From Sutterella sp. (lineage in GTDB: Bacteria; Pseudomonadota; Gammaproteobacteria; Burkholderiales; Burkholderiaceae_F), in NCBI GenBank assembly GCA_019418605.1, contig DYBN01000033.1, positions 57,396-72,698 of the forward strand: a stretch of 15,303 bases of DNA, in the 5' to 3' direction. The position numbers and the translations under genes are program-made. Shown here in pieces: positions 6,362-14,270 of this stretch; position 1 is the first letter of the stretch; every line of letters begins with the position of its first letter. Under the pieces are notes generated by a model. It was not told the DNA's origin and did no database searches. It saw nothing but the letters and a program-made list of their open reading frames with translations.

Positions 6362-7591
6362 ATGCGCCGTGTTGTAGTTACCGGTTTGGGAATGATTTCT
6401 CCATTGGGGCTTGACGTGGCCTCGAGCTGGAAGGCTTTGCTCGAGGGCAAGTGCGGCATTGGACCCATCACGCAGTTTGATGCGTCCGCCTTTGGCTGCC
6501 AGATTGCGGGCGAGGTCAAGGACTTTGACCCGACCGTGGCCATGCCCGCCAAGGATGCCCGTCGGTACGACCGCTTCGTGCAGTTTGCCTCGGCCGCCGG
6601 CAAGGAGGCGCTTGAGGACGCAGGCCTCGTTTTCGACACCGATGAGAAGGCCGAACGCGCTGGCTGCCTGATCGGCTCGGGCATCGGCGGCTTAAACCTC
6701 ATCTGCGAAAACTTCCAGAGCTATCTCGAGCGCGGCCCCCGGCGCATCTCTCCCTTCATGATCCCCGGCTCGATCATCAACATGGCAAGCGGCATGCTCT
6801 CGATTCAGCACAACATGCGCGGCCCCAACCTCACCACCGTGACGGCCTGCTCGACGGGTCTGCACGCAATCGGCGAGGCAAGCTGGATGATTCGCCGCGG
6901 AGACGCCGACGTCATGCTCGCCGGCGGCACCGAAGGCACGGTCTGCCCCAACGGCATCGGCGGTTTTGACAGCATGCATGCGCTTTCCCGCCGCAACGAC
7001 GATCCGCAGCATGCTTCTCGCCCCTTTGACGTCGACCGCGACGGCTTCGTCATGGGCGAGGGCGCGGGCCTTGTCGTGCTTGAGGACTACGACCATGCCG
7101 TGGCCCGCGGCGCGAGGATTTACTGCGAGATCGCAGGCTACGGCCTGTCGGCCGACGCCTATCACATCACCACGCCTTCGACCGACGGCCCGATGCGCAG
7201 CATGCGCGTGGCTCTCGGACATGCCGGCATGAAGCCCGAGGACATCGACTACCTCAATGCGCACGGCACCTCCACTTCGGTGGGCGACGTCAATGAGTGC
7301 AAGGCGATCCGCGGGGTTTTTGGCGAACATGCCGACAAGCTCGTGGTGAGCTCCACCAAGGGCGCCACGGGCCACCTTCTCGGCGGCGCCGGCGGCATCG
7401 AGAGCATCTTCACGATCATGGCGCTGGTCGATCAGGTTGCGCCTCCGACGATCAACGTCGTGAATCAGGACCCCGAGTGCTGCGTCAACCTTGCCAAGAA
7501 CGAAGCGGTGCGCATGCCCATCCGTGCGGCCATGAAGAACAACTTTGGCTTTGGCGGCACGAACGCCACGCTGATCTTCAAAAAGATTTAG
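6362..7591 (+). CDS. fabF: Beta-ketoacyl-ACP synthase II
   Basis: FabF elongates acyl-ACP with malonyl-ACP and is the usual elongating condensing enzyme. The 409-residue protein carries the catalytic Cys163 (TACSTGLHAIGEA), His301 (NAHGTSTSVGD) and His338 (KGATGHLLGGAG), plus the C-terminal NNFGFGGTNATL. It begins MRRVVVTGLGMISPLG, the standard start. The ribosome binding site AAGGA (6351-6355) is well placed. It is the last gene of the cluster and converges with the lipoprotein gene on the other strand. Confidence 0.96.
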   Translation: MRRVVVTGLGMISPLGLDVASSWKALLEGKCGIGPITQFDASAFGCQIAGEVKDFDPTVAMPAKDARRYDRFVQFASAAGKEALEDAGLVFDTDEKAERAGCLIGSGIGGLNLICENFQSYLERGPRRISPFMIPGSIINMASGMLSIQHNMRGPNLTTVTACSTGLHAIGEASWMIRRGDADVMLAGGTEGTVCPNGIGGFDSMHALSRRNDDPQHASRPFDVDRDGFVMGEGAGLVVLEDYDHAVARGARIYCEIAGYGLSADAYHITTPSTDGPMRSMRVALGHAGMKPEDIDYLNAHGTSTSVGDVNECKAIRGVFGEHADKLVVSSTKGATGHLLGGAGGIESIFTIMALVDQVAPPTINVVNQDPECCVNLAKNEAVRMPIRAAMKNNFGFGGTNATLIFKKI

Positions 7592-7595
7592 TCGA

Positions 7596-7657
7596 CAAAA
7601 AACGCAAAGCTTCGTGCGAAGACGCCCCGCATCTTTTTTATGCGGGCGGGCTTTGCG
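7596..7657 (-). terminator. Composite terminator for the leftward operon
   Basis: On the - strand CGCAAAGC (7657-7650) pairs with GCTTTGCG (7610-7603), followed by TTTTTT (7602-7597). Inside the outer stem lie a 7-bp hairpin CCCGCAT/ATGCGGG (7626-7632/7640-7646) and a small CTTC/GAAG hairpin (7610-7621), giving a branched shape. It starts five bases after the fabF stop. Confidence 0.6.
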
Positions 7658-7678
7658 CGAGGCTCGAAGAGCTCCGTT

Positions 7679-7727
7679 TAAAAAACAAGCAGCCGGCGAC
7701 CTCAGGCGTTGAGGAGCCGGCTGTTTT
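7679..7727. terminator. Bidirectional terminator between fabF and the lipoprotein gene
   Basis: CAGCCGGC (7690-7697) pairs with GCCGGCTG (7716-7723), with an inner CCTC/GAGG stem. On the + strand TTTT follows (7724-7727); on the - strand the stem is followed by CTTGTTTTTT (A-run 7679-7685 on +). It can serve both converging units. Confidence 0.75.
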
Positions 7728-7740
7728 GCGTCTTGCGAAG

Positions 7741-7769
7741 AGCCGCCGCCGATCGGCGGAAGGCTTTTT
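7741..7769 (+). terminator. Third hairpin terminator, overlapping the lipoprotein stop
   Basis: AGCC (7741-7744) pairs with GGCT (7762-7765) around the perfect CCGCCGATCGGCGG palindrome (7746-7759), followed by TTTTT (7765-7769). It reads as a backup terminator for rightward transcription. Confidence 0.6.
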
Positions 7770-8127
7770 AGCTGCTTCCCTCGTTTTCGTCGACAAAGGG
7801 TGTTTCGGGCGTGGGCAGGAAATTGACGCAGCGAAATACAAGCTGCACGTCGATGCCGCCGGCTTTTCTGAAGTTGGCCGTGCCTTCGATGGGCTGCATT
7901 CCCTGATTTTTCTCATTGCAAAAGCGCATGGCTTTTTCGGCCGCATAGTCCTTGGCTTGATAGCGGCGCGTCTCGTAGGGAATGTAGGCCTTGAAAAGAT
8001 AAAGGTTGGTGTCGATTGTCGTCATGGACTCTTCTCTCTTTCGATCGAGGTCCATGTCTGCGCAGCCGGCCAGTGCGGCAAGGGCCGCTGCGAAGAGTCC
8101 AAGGGCAAAAAAACGAGTGTGCTGCAT
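7768..8127 (-). CDS. Small outer membrane lipoprotein of unknown function
   Basis: A 119-residue protein with a lipoprotein signal: hydrophobic stretch from residue 6, lipobox LAGC with Cys22 as the lipidated residue. Residue +2 is Ala, which by the Lol rule favours the outer membrane. The mature part contains two further cysteines (Cys70 in RFCNEKNQ, Cys100 in VFRCVN) that could form a disulfide. The pattern of a small domain ending in FRC resembles many uncharacterised periplasmic lipoproteins, but I do not recognise a named family. I keep ATG 8127 because of the signal peptide, though no Shine-Dalgarno is visible; Met35 has a better one but would lose the signal. It follows the degenerate ATPase gene by 14 bases and is probably the last gene of the export operon. 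Confidence 0.75.
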   Translation of the reverse strand: MQHTRFFALGLFAAALAALAGCADMDLDRKREESMTTIDTNLYLFKAYIPYETRRYQAKDYAAEKAMRFCNEKNQGMQPIEGTANFRKAGGIDVQLVFRCVNFLPTPETPFVDENEGSS

Positions 8128-8141
8128 AAAAAAACGAAGGA

Positions 8142-9341
8142 TCAGCTAACGGAAATGGTTTCAATCTCCAGCCTTGACAGATCGGCTGGATCCCAGTGCA
8201 GTATATGCGCCTTCAAAGAGGTAAGGCCCGCGCGGGCAAGCGACTTGTGCGCCTTGAGCGCCTCGGACTGCGTGCGATCGTCGCAGGCAAAGTAAAGCGC
8301 TTTTGGAGCATTAGGGGCCGTTGCGGGCGCATCGGGCAAACTCTTTTCTTTGTCATGGCCTTCGCCGGAAGGGGAAGCAGGGTTGTCGATGTGATCGCGC
8401 CGGACGTTGTCGGCAATGACAAGCGGCGCCGTGATGCGGTTGGTGTCGACAAAGTGAAGAAACTGCGCCTGCGGCAGCGCGTCCTTGAGCGAGAGGTAGA
8501 CCGCATTTTCCAAAAGAGCCGCAATGAAGGCTTCGGAGGGCTTTGTCATGCTGTCGGAAAGCCACAGTGCAAGGCCCGGGGCCGTCCAATAGAGCTTGGG
8601 GCGCAGCTTGGCGCGCCGCGGCGGCGCCGCGCGCAGGGCGCCGATCAATTCGCAAAGCCCGATCTGCTCCAGATGGCGCGTCCAGTCGCGCACGGTCGGC
8701 GCGGAAACGCCGACCTCGGCGGCGATGTCAGCCCAATTAAGGCCTTGCGCCGTGCGGGAGGCAAGCGCCTTCATGAAGCTAAAAAAGCTCGAGCGGTCCC
8801 GAAGTCTAAGGCTGCCGGCAAGGTCGAGGTACCACAGACGCTTGAAAAACTGCGTCCAGGCCGCGGCCGAAAAACGCTCCGAGTCGGACTCGGGGCCTGC
8901 GCCCAAAAGATCGACCGCGCGGGAAAAGGAAAAACGAGGCGCAATCAAGGTAATGTCAGAAGAATCGGAACATTGCGCCGACAGCGCGCGGGGGCTGGCA
9001 AACTGCGTGCAGCGGCTTGTGACCCCTTGGGCGAGGGCGGTTTGAACGATCTCAAGCAGCCGGTTTCTTGAGATCCTTGCACGCACATGCAGCGTGCGCT
9101 GCGGCCTGCGCGCCAAAAAATTGACGGCGCGGGGAAAAAATTCTTCAGAAAGATGCGCGTCGCTGATGGTGAACTCATCGGCGTACTGCTCGAGAAAGTC
9201 TTCGGGCGCGGCCTGAAAAAAGCGCCAGGCGCGAATGTCGGAGAGTTCGACAACAGGCCGCGCGGGGGTCTCCTCAGGCAGTGAGGAGGCCGCCTCCGTG
9301 GCCTCAAGAAAGAGCTGCGGGTGTGTGGCTTGTGTATTCAT
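8142..9341 (-). CDS. DUF4143-type protein, degenerate AAA ATPase relative
   Basis: A 399-residue protein related to the family of AAA_14 plus DUF4143 ATPases. The DUF4143 part is clear: winged helix GLNWADIAAEVGVSAPTVRD (200-219), PKLYWTAPGLALWL (248-261, usual form PKLYFxDTGLAxYL) and AALLENAVYLSLK (274-286, usual form GALFENxVxxELxK). Residues 30-80 still resemble the region after the P-loop (PEDFLEQY..., FFPRAVNFLARRP). No Walker A motif exists, the Walker B position reads TISDAHLSEE instead of a DExQ form, and the C-terminal nuclease-like EVD motif is missing. ATPase and nuclease activity are therefore probably lost. The start ATG 9341 lies 11 bases past the permease stop; GTG 9398 would overlap the permease. 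The role is unknown; it could be structural or regulatory for the exporter. Confidence 0.75.
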   Translation of the reverse strand: MNTQATHPQLFLEATEAASSLPEETPARPVVELSDIRAWRFFQAAPEDFLEQYADEFTISDAHLSEEFFPRAVNFLARRPQRTLHVRARISRNRLLEIVQTALAQGVTSRCTQFASPRALSAQCSDSSDITLIAPRFSFSRAVDLLGAGPESDSERFSAAAWTQFFKRLWYLDLAGSLRLRDRSSFFSFMKALASRTAQGLNWADIAAEVGVSAPTVRDWTRHLEQIGLCELIGALRAAPPRRAKLRPKLYWTAPGLALWLSDSMTKPSEAFIAALLENAVYLSLKDALPQAQFLHFVDTNRITAPLVIADNVRRDHIDNPASPSGEGHDKEKSLPDAPATAPNAPKALYFACDDRTQSEALKAHKSLARAGLTSLKAHILHWDPADLSRLEIETISVS

Positions 9342-9352
9342 CCGTGTGCGGC

Positions 9353-11752
9353 TCAAAGTGTGGTGCTCCCCTGGGCTCCCCTCTGGCGGTCGAGCCACTG
9401 CCTGCGTCTGAACCGATAGAGAAAGTGTGCGGCGGCTGCGTAGCCCGCCGCAAGAATCGCCAGGTGCAGAACCTGCGGGTAAACAAGATCGAGCGAGGCT
9501 GCGTTTTGCGCCGCGGCGACAAGACCGTTGATGCCGGGGGTGCTCGGAATAAAAAGGCGCATGACTTGGGCTGGCCAGGCAAAATCAGCGGCGGGAAAGA
9601 CGGCTCCCGACAAAAAGACCGAAGGCGCCGAGATGACGACAAGAAACTGTGCGCAGTAGGCGTTGGAGTTCAGTGCAAACGTGCACGCAAGCCCGAAGGA
9701 TGTGACGGCGGCGATAAAAAGCGCCATCAGCACGAGCGAGGCCGCGGGATTTTGCATCGAGCTGAAGTCAAACAAGACGAAGTCGATGCCCATGGCGTAG
9801 CCGATCCAGAGCATGCCGAAGACCCAGAAGGCTCCGTAGAGAGCCAAAAAGCCTGCGCGGCCGACAAAAAGAGCGCGCAGCAGCCCGCTGCTTGGGCGCT
9901 CGCAGAGCCAGCCCCCGAGCGACATCGTGATGCTCATGAGCAGCACGGCCTGCAGGATAACAGGCATCACCACGGGCACGATGTAGCCCGCGTAGCCCGA
10001 GAGAACGTTAAAGAGGTTCTGATCGACAAAGACGGGCGGAGCGCCCGCGGCTCGGCTCACAAGAGAGGAGGGGGCGCCTGAGCGCAGAAGATTCATCGCT
10101 GCGCTTTGCATGGTTTCGCCCGCAATGATCGTCGCGACGGCCGCCGACACGGCGCGGCTTTTGACGGGGAAGGCGCCGTTGGCGGTAAGCCGCACGGCCG
10201 TGGGCTTTCCTGCAAGCAGGTTCTCCTCGTAGCCGGGAGGAATCGTGATCACGGCGCTTACTTCTTCGTTTTTATAGAGCAGCCGGGCCTGCCCGGGGTC
10301 GGCGGTTTGTGCGCGGATGCAAAGAGCCGAGGCCGAGGAAAATTTCTGCACGAGGCTGCGCGAGGCGCTTGAGCGGTCCAAATCGACGATTGCCGTATCG
10401 ATGGCCGTGATGGATTGATTGGCGTAGGGCCAGGCGTAAAAGACAAGATAAAAGGCGGTGGCAAGCAAAAAGATGGCGAAGGTGTCGCGGGAAAACGCGC
10501 CTTTTTTGAGCACCATCAGGGCCGCGGACAAGGGGCCCTCCGGCACTCTCATATCGGGCTTTAATGGCTTTTCCTCGGCCCGGGCAAGGCGCGATGCGCG
10601 CCAGGGAACAAGCACAAGGGCAAGCGCAAGTGGAACGATGCTAAAGCAGGCGAGCACGGCCAGAAGGTAGAGCGTGTGCTCAAGTCCGCTTGCCAGCACC
10701 CATTGCGACGACTGCAGCCGCAGAAACCATGTCAGAGGAAAGATGTTGCTAAAGAGCTGCGCCGAGACGTCCATCGAGTCGATGGGGTAGGAAAAGCCCG
10801 TAAACGGGAAGGTGGGCGCAATAAAGCAGATCGCCGCCGACATGGCGATGATCCAGCTCGGGGAGAGAACGACGAAGGCAAGGGCAAGGCAGAACATGCT
10901 GCTCATGAGTAGCATGGCGCCAATGCACCACGCAAGAAGGCTTCCCGCCGGCGACCAGCCGCAGTAGCCCGCAAACCAGCTCACGTAGGCAAGCGCATAG
11001 ACAAGATAAATGCACCACCAGACAAAAAGCCTCCCGAGAAGCACGGCGCGCACGCTGAAGGAATTTTTAACAAGGCTTCTTGTCGTGCGCCGCCGCATGT
11101 CGCGGCTTGCCGCCGAGACGCCCGTGAGAATCGCCGCGAGCGCCATGACGCCGGGCACGAGCGTGGCGGTGAGGTAGCCCTCGAAGTTGATGGCGGGGTT
11201 GCCTGCCACGAAGACGTCCTGCGAAAGCGTCAAAAGCCTCTCGCGGTTGGAGTCAAGGCCGCCTGAGACCTGCGCGGTCTGCCCGAGAAGCTTCTCGGTA
11301 GACAGCGCCATGAGGGCGGTTTTAAGGTCGCTTTCTATGGTAACGGCGATGGCGTAGTAGCTCTTGTTGAAAAAGAGCTCAAGGGCCGCGTCGCTGCGCC
11401 CTGCGGCCGTTTTGGCCGCCCACTCCTGCGGCACGCAAAGAAGGGCATAGACATCTGCGCGGGCAAGCGCTCCCTGGGCGTCTTCGGCCGAGTCGAAGTC
11501 AACGAAGGCTATCGAGGGGATGGCCGAAAGGTTCTGTACGAGCGCGCGGCTTTGCGGCGATTGATCCTGATCGACAAGACCGACGGGCAGGGCGCGCATC
11601 AGCCCGGCCGAGAAGATCGCCGCAAGAATCGCCCACCAGAGCAAAGGCGCGGCAACACCCGAGAAAAAGAGCGCGGGATGCCGCAGGATGAGCCGCAGCT
11701 CATCGCGGGCCGAGAGCAGGAATTCCCGCAGGGCGGTTTGCACGCCGGGCAT
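9353..11752 (-). CDS. Fused tandem ABC-2 type permease
   Basis: A 799-residue inner membrane protein made of two ABC-2 permease halves. Each half has one helix (about 28-50 and 424-444), an extracytoplasmic domain of some 150 residues, then about five helices. The extracytoplasmic domains are visibly duplicated: GLVDQDQSPQSRALVQNLSA (58-77) against AIVDLDRSSASRSLVQKFSS (454-473). Both halves keep the ABC-2 signature near the fifth helix (FTGFSYPIDSM...FPLTWFLRL and FLSGAVFPAADFAWP...FIPST). Related single-domain proteins are YhhJ, YbhR and YbhS, which pair with an HlyD protein and an ABC ATPase. No nucleotide-binding domain is present here or elsewhere in the operon. ATG 11752 is preceded by AAGGTG. 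The substrate cannot be told. Confidence 0.85.
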   Translation of the reverse strand: MPGVQTALREFLLSARDELRLILRHPALFFSGVAAPLLWWAILAAIFSAGLMRALPVGLVDQDQSPQSRALVQNLSAIPSIAFVDFDSAEDAQGALARADVYALLCVPQEWAAKTAAGRSDAALELFFNKSYYAIAVTIESDLKTALMALSTEKLLGQTAQVSGGLDSNRERLLTLSQDVFVAGNPAINFEGYLTATLVPGVMALAAILTGVSAASRDMRRRTTRSLVKNSFSVRAVLLGRLFVWWCIYLVYALAYVSWFAGYCGWSPAGSLLAWCIGAMLLMSSMFCLALAFVVLSPSWIIAMSAAICFIAPTFPFTGFSYPIDSMDVSAQLFSNIFPLTWFLRLQSSQWVLASGLEHTLYLLAVLACFSIVPLALALVLVPWRASRLARAEEKPLKPDMRVPEGPLSAALMVLKKGAFSRDTFAIFLLATAFYLVFYAWPYANQSITAIDTAIVDLDRSSASRSLVQKFSSASALCIRAQTADPGQARLLYKNEEVSAVITIPPGYEENLLAGKPTAVRLTANGAFPVKSRAVSAAVATIIAGETMQSAAMNLLRSGAPSSLVSRAAGAPPVFVDQNLFNVLSGYAGYIVPVVMPVILQAVLLMSITMSLGGWLCERPSSGLLRALFVGRAGFLALYGAFWVFGMLWIGYAMGIDFVLFDFSSMQNPAASLVLMALFIAAVTSFGLACTFALNSNAYCAQFLVVISAPSVFLSGAVFPAADFAWPAQVMRLFIPSTPGINGLVAAAQNAASLDLVYPQVLHLAILAAGYAAAAHFLYRFRRRQWLDRQRGAQGSTTL

Positions 11753-11778
11753 CTTCGCGCACCTTCAGTGTTTGGGCA

Positions 11779-12777
11779 TCAGGAGCGGGGCACGAGCACG
11801 CTCATGCCCGGGCGCAGGTCCGAAAGAGGCTGCGCGGGGCGCGCGCGCACCTCGAAGGTGCGCACGTCGTAGCCGCTTGACTGGCGCGTCGAGCGCCATG
11901 TGGCATAGTCGGCCCGGGGGCTGATCCAGTAGACGTTTAACGCAACCCCCTTGAGGTTGAGCGCCGGAATGTCGGCCATCATCGTTGCGCCTACCCGAAT
12001 GCCCGCAAGCTCGTCTTCACGGATGTTGAAGACCACCCATTTGTCGGCGTGGTCGATGAGCGTGACGAGGGGAAAGCCAGAGGGCGCCACTTCTCCTGCG
12101 TGCAAAACGATGCGGGAGACTTCCCCTGCACGCGGGGCGCGCACGTGCGCTTCGCTTGCCAGACTTGCAACTTCGGCTACGCCCTGCGCGGCCTGTTCGG
12201 CAAGCGCCTGCGCGGCGCGCTTTTCATCGGTGCGAGCGCCCGTGACGGCCATCTCGTAGGTGCTCTTGGCGGCCTGCGTGAGATTGGCGGCATTGTCCAG
12301 AGCGGCCCTCGCTTCGTCGTGCTTTTGAGCCGAGACGAGTCCGTCCTTGTAAAGGGAATCGATGCGCGAGAAGGTTTTCTGCGCGAGCGTCTGGGCGCTC
12401 AAGGCGCGCTCGTACTGCGCCTTGGCCGCGTCGATCTGCTCGCTTCGCACGCCCTCTTCGACAAGCCGCATGCGGGCATCGGCGGCTTCCTTTTGCGCCT
12501 TGACCTGCGCGAGCTTTGCCGCCAGCTCGGGGATCTCGATTTCTACGAGCACTTCGTCGGCGTCGACAAGGTCGCCTTCTTTCACGAACACTTTGCCGAT
12601 GCGTCCGGCAATCTTGGGTGCAACGTCGATGACGCGTGCGTCGACCTGGCCTTGAAAAGGCGCCGCGGGCGGGTTGGCGGCCTTCCAAAGCCCGAAGCCG
12701 ATGGCGGCGGCAACGGCAAGGCAGGCCAGGCCAGCAAGCGCCTTCAGGGGAAACTTCGGTGATGGAGTCATGGTCAT
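11779..12777 (-). CDS. HlyD-family membrane fusion protein
   Basis: A 332-residue periplasmic adaptor that bridges inner membrane permease and outer membrane channel. One N-terminal membrane anchor (about 11-30) is followed by the first half of the lipoyl-like domain (DARVIDVAPKIAGRIGKVFV), a long alanine/glutamine-rich coiled-coil hairpin (about 80-200), the second lipoyl half (AHVRAPRAGEVSRIVLHAGE) and a beta-barrel domain ending in LRPGMSVLVPRS. It resembles YhiI/YbhG more than the type I secretion HlyD. Its ATG is one base after the tolC stop (TGAcATG), which implies translational coupling; a second in-frame ATG lies six bases later. The permease follows after 26 bases. Confidence 0.92.
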   Translation of the reverse strand: MTMTPSPKFPLKALAGLACLAVAAAIGFGLWKAANPPAAPFQGQVDARVIDVAPKIAGRIGKVFVKEGDLVDADEVLVEIEIPELAAKLAQVKAQKEAADARMRLVEEGVRSEQIDAAKAQYERALSAQTLAQKTFSRIDSLYKDGLVSAQKHDEARAALDNAANLTQAAKSTYEMAVTGARTDEKRAAQALAEQAAQGVAEVASLASEAHVRAPRAGEVSRIVLHAGEVAPSGFPLVTLIDHADKWVVFNIREDELAGIRVGATMMADIPALNLKGVALNVYWISPRADYATWRSTRQSSGYDVRTFEVRARPAQPLSDLRPGMSVLVPRS

Positions 12778-12778
12778 G

Positions 12779-14173
12779 TCAGTGCTCGAAAATGTTGTCG
12801 CTGCGCCTGATCGAGGATTCGAAGTCGTGCATCGTTCCGGCGACTCCGTTTAAAGCGGCCCATGCCGCCACAAAGCGGTAGGCGGCAAGCCGGCGCGCGA
12901 TCTGCGCCTCCAAGAGCTTGTTGCGGGCGTCATTGACTTCGTCGGCGCGTGAGAGGCCTTCGCTGAAGCTTTTTTCCCGCAGGCGAAGGTTTTCCCGCGC
13001 AAGCGCCAGCGTCGAATCCGTAAGGCGGTACTCTTCCCGCGCCTGGTTGCTTCTGAGATAGGCGGTTTGAACGGCCGTGGTCAGTTGGTTGACCGCTTCG
13101 GAGCGGGCCGCCTGGGCCTTGACGACAAGCGAGCGCGCCGCGGCGATGCTCTCGTTGCGATCCTTGTTGTCCCACAGTGTGAAGCGCACGCCGATGCCCG
13201 CAATCCAATCGGGTTCGGTGATCGACAGATAGTGCTTGATCAGGTTGCCCGTGGCAAAGGCATAAAGCTGCGGGTGCCAGGCTGATTTGGCCGCGGCAAC
13301 GCCTTGGTCGGCCTGCCGGCGCTTGGCGTCAATCGTTTGAATCACCGGACTGAAGGCAAGAGCCTTGTCAACCCAGTCGCCCACGCTTCCCAAGTCCGCC
13401 GACAGAACAAACAAGGGGTCCGAGAGCGCTCCGATTTCTTCGACTCGCAGCAAGCCGGCAAGTTCGCGCTCGGCGACCGCGCAGTTGGTCTGCGCCGACA
13501 TCAGGGCGCGCCGCGCCGCGTCGCGGTTGACTTCGACGGTCATGCGCTCGAGCTTGCTGATTGTTCCCGTCGCTTCGTAGCGAAGAGCCTTTTTTACCTC
13601 GAACTCCTGCTGCTCGAGCATGCTTTCTCTTAACCCCACAACTGACCGCGCAAGCTGCACGGCAAAGTATTTCTGGGCAAGTTCGGCATCGAGCTGATCG
13701 CGCACGACCTGCGTTTGCGCGCGGCTTTCAGCAACCGCTTCCTCGGCGGCGGCGACCTTGGCCGTGATGGCGCCGCCCGTGTAAAGCGGCATTTCAAGAC
13801 TGAGCGCGGCCCGAGGTCCGTCGAGATCCTCTCGGTAGCCCAGACTGGTTTCGCCAAGATTGAGCATGCCTGAGAGCTGCGGGGGAAGGGAAGAGCCCAA
13901 GACCGAGCCCATGTTGATGGGGCCGATGTCGACGGATTTGCTGCCCCAGACCTGCTTTGCGTCGAAAACAACCTTGGGGCCGTGCAGACTCTTGGCGCTT
14001 TTCGCCTCATGCTGCCTTTTGGCTGTTTCGGCGTCTTCGGCCTTGATCGAATCGGCGCGTGCGTGCGCAAGCGTGCGGGCGGCGCTGAAGTCGAGCGGAG
14101 CCTCGGCTGCGGGCTGCGCTGCATGGCAGAGGCCGGCGGCAAAAAGTGCGGTCAGAAGCAGGCAAAGGCGCAT
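12779..14173 (-). CDS. TolC-family outer membrane efflux channel
   Basis: A 464-residue protein with a signal peptide (MRLCLLLTALFAAGLCHA, cleavage likely after residue 18) and the repeated two-half layout of TolC proteins: each half has long coiled-coil helices and a short membrane strand pair. Visible landmarks are ALSLEMPLYTGGAITAKV in the first half and GIGVRFTLWDNKDRNESIAA in the second, the usual membrane-strand segments followed by a conserved turn. It gives the outer membrane exit duct for the HlyD protein and permease encoded directly downstream. It is the first gene of the operon. No clear Shine-Dalgarno lies before ATG 14173, and I find no convincing promoter in the 129 bases up to the tRNA. 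Confidence 0.9.
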   Translation of the reverse strand: MRLCLLLTALFAAGLCHAAQPAAEAPLDFSAARTLAHARADSIKAEDAETAKRQHEAKSAKSLHGPKVVFDAKQVWGSKSVDIGPINMGSVLGSSLPPQLSGMLNLGETSLGYREDLDGPRAALSLEMPLYTGGAITAKVAAAEEAVAESRAQTQVVRDQLDAELAQKYFAVQLARSVVGLRESMLEQQEFEVKKALRYEATGTISKLERMTVEVNRDAARRALMSAQTNCAVAERELAGLLRVEEIGALSDPLFVLSADLGSVGDWVDKALAFSPVIQTIDAKRRQADQGVAAAKSAWHPQLYAFATGNLIKHYLSITEPDWIAGIGVRFTLWDNKDRNESIAAARSLVVKAQAARSEAVNQLTTAVQTAYLRSNQAREEYRLTDSTLALARENLRLREKSFSEGLSRADEVNDARNKLLEAQIARRLAAYRFVAAWAALNGVAGTMHDFESSIRRSDNIFEH

Positions 14174-14248
14174 GATGCTTGCATGGATCGGTCGAACACA
14201 ACGCTGCGGCAGATTTCATTGAGATCTGTCTTCACGAATTGCGTTCGG

Positions 14249-14269
14249 GCACTCTTTTCGCAAGAGTGC
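14249..14269. promoter_or_regulatory. Perfect 8-bp inverted repeat between tolC and the tRNA
   Basis: GCACTCTT (14249-14256), TTCGC, AAGAGTGC (14262-14269). No T-run on either strand, so it is not a terminator. It sits where the -35 of the tRNA promoter would be and in the upstream region of the divergent tolC gene. Confidence 0.5.
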
Positions 14270-14270
14270 G

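Noticed and set aside
6330..6362. TTGAAA at 6335-6340 as a -35 box for fabF
   Set aside because: At normal spacing the -10 would coincide with the start codon and reads AAAGAT, so it cannot make a useful leader.
7297..8295. A 332-codon + strand frame
   Set aside because: It overlaps the end of fabF, the terminator nest and the antisense of two genes; its composition shows no protein character.
8196..9071. A 291-codon + strand frame
   Set aside because: Antisense to the DUF4143-type gene and extremely basic; no recognisable motif.
9281..10081. A 266-codon + strand frame
   Set aside because: It runs antisense to the ABC-2 permease, is arginine/glycine/lysine-rich with no domain, and is a product of GC-biased third positions.
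12049..12762. A 237-codon + strand frame
   Set aside because: Antisense shadow of the HlyD-family gene; the - strand product has clear family motifs.
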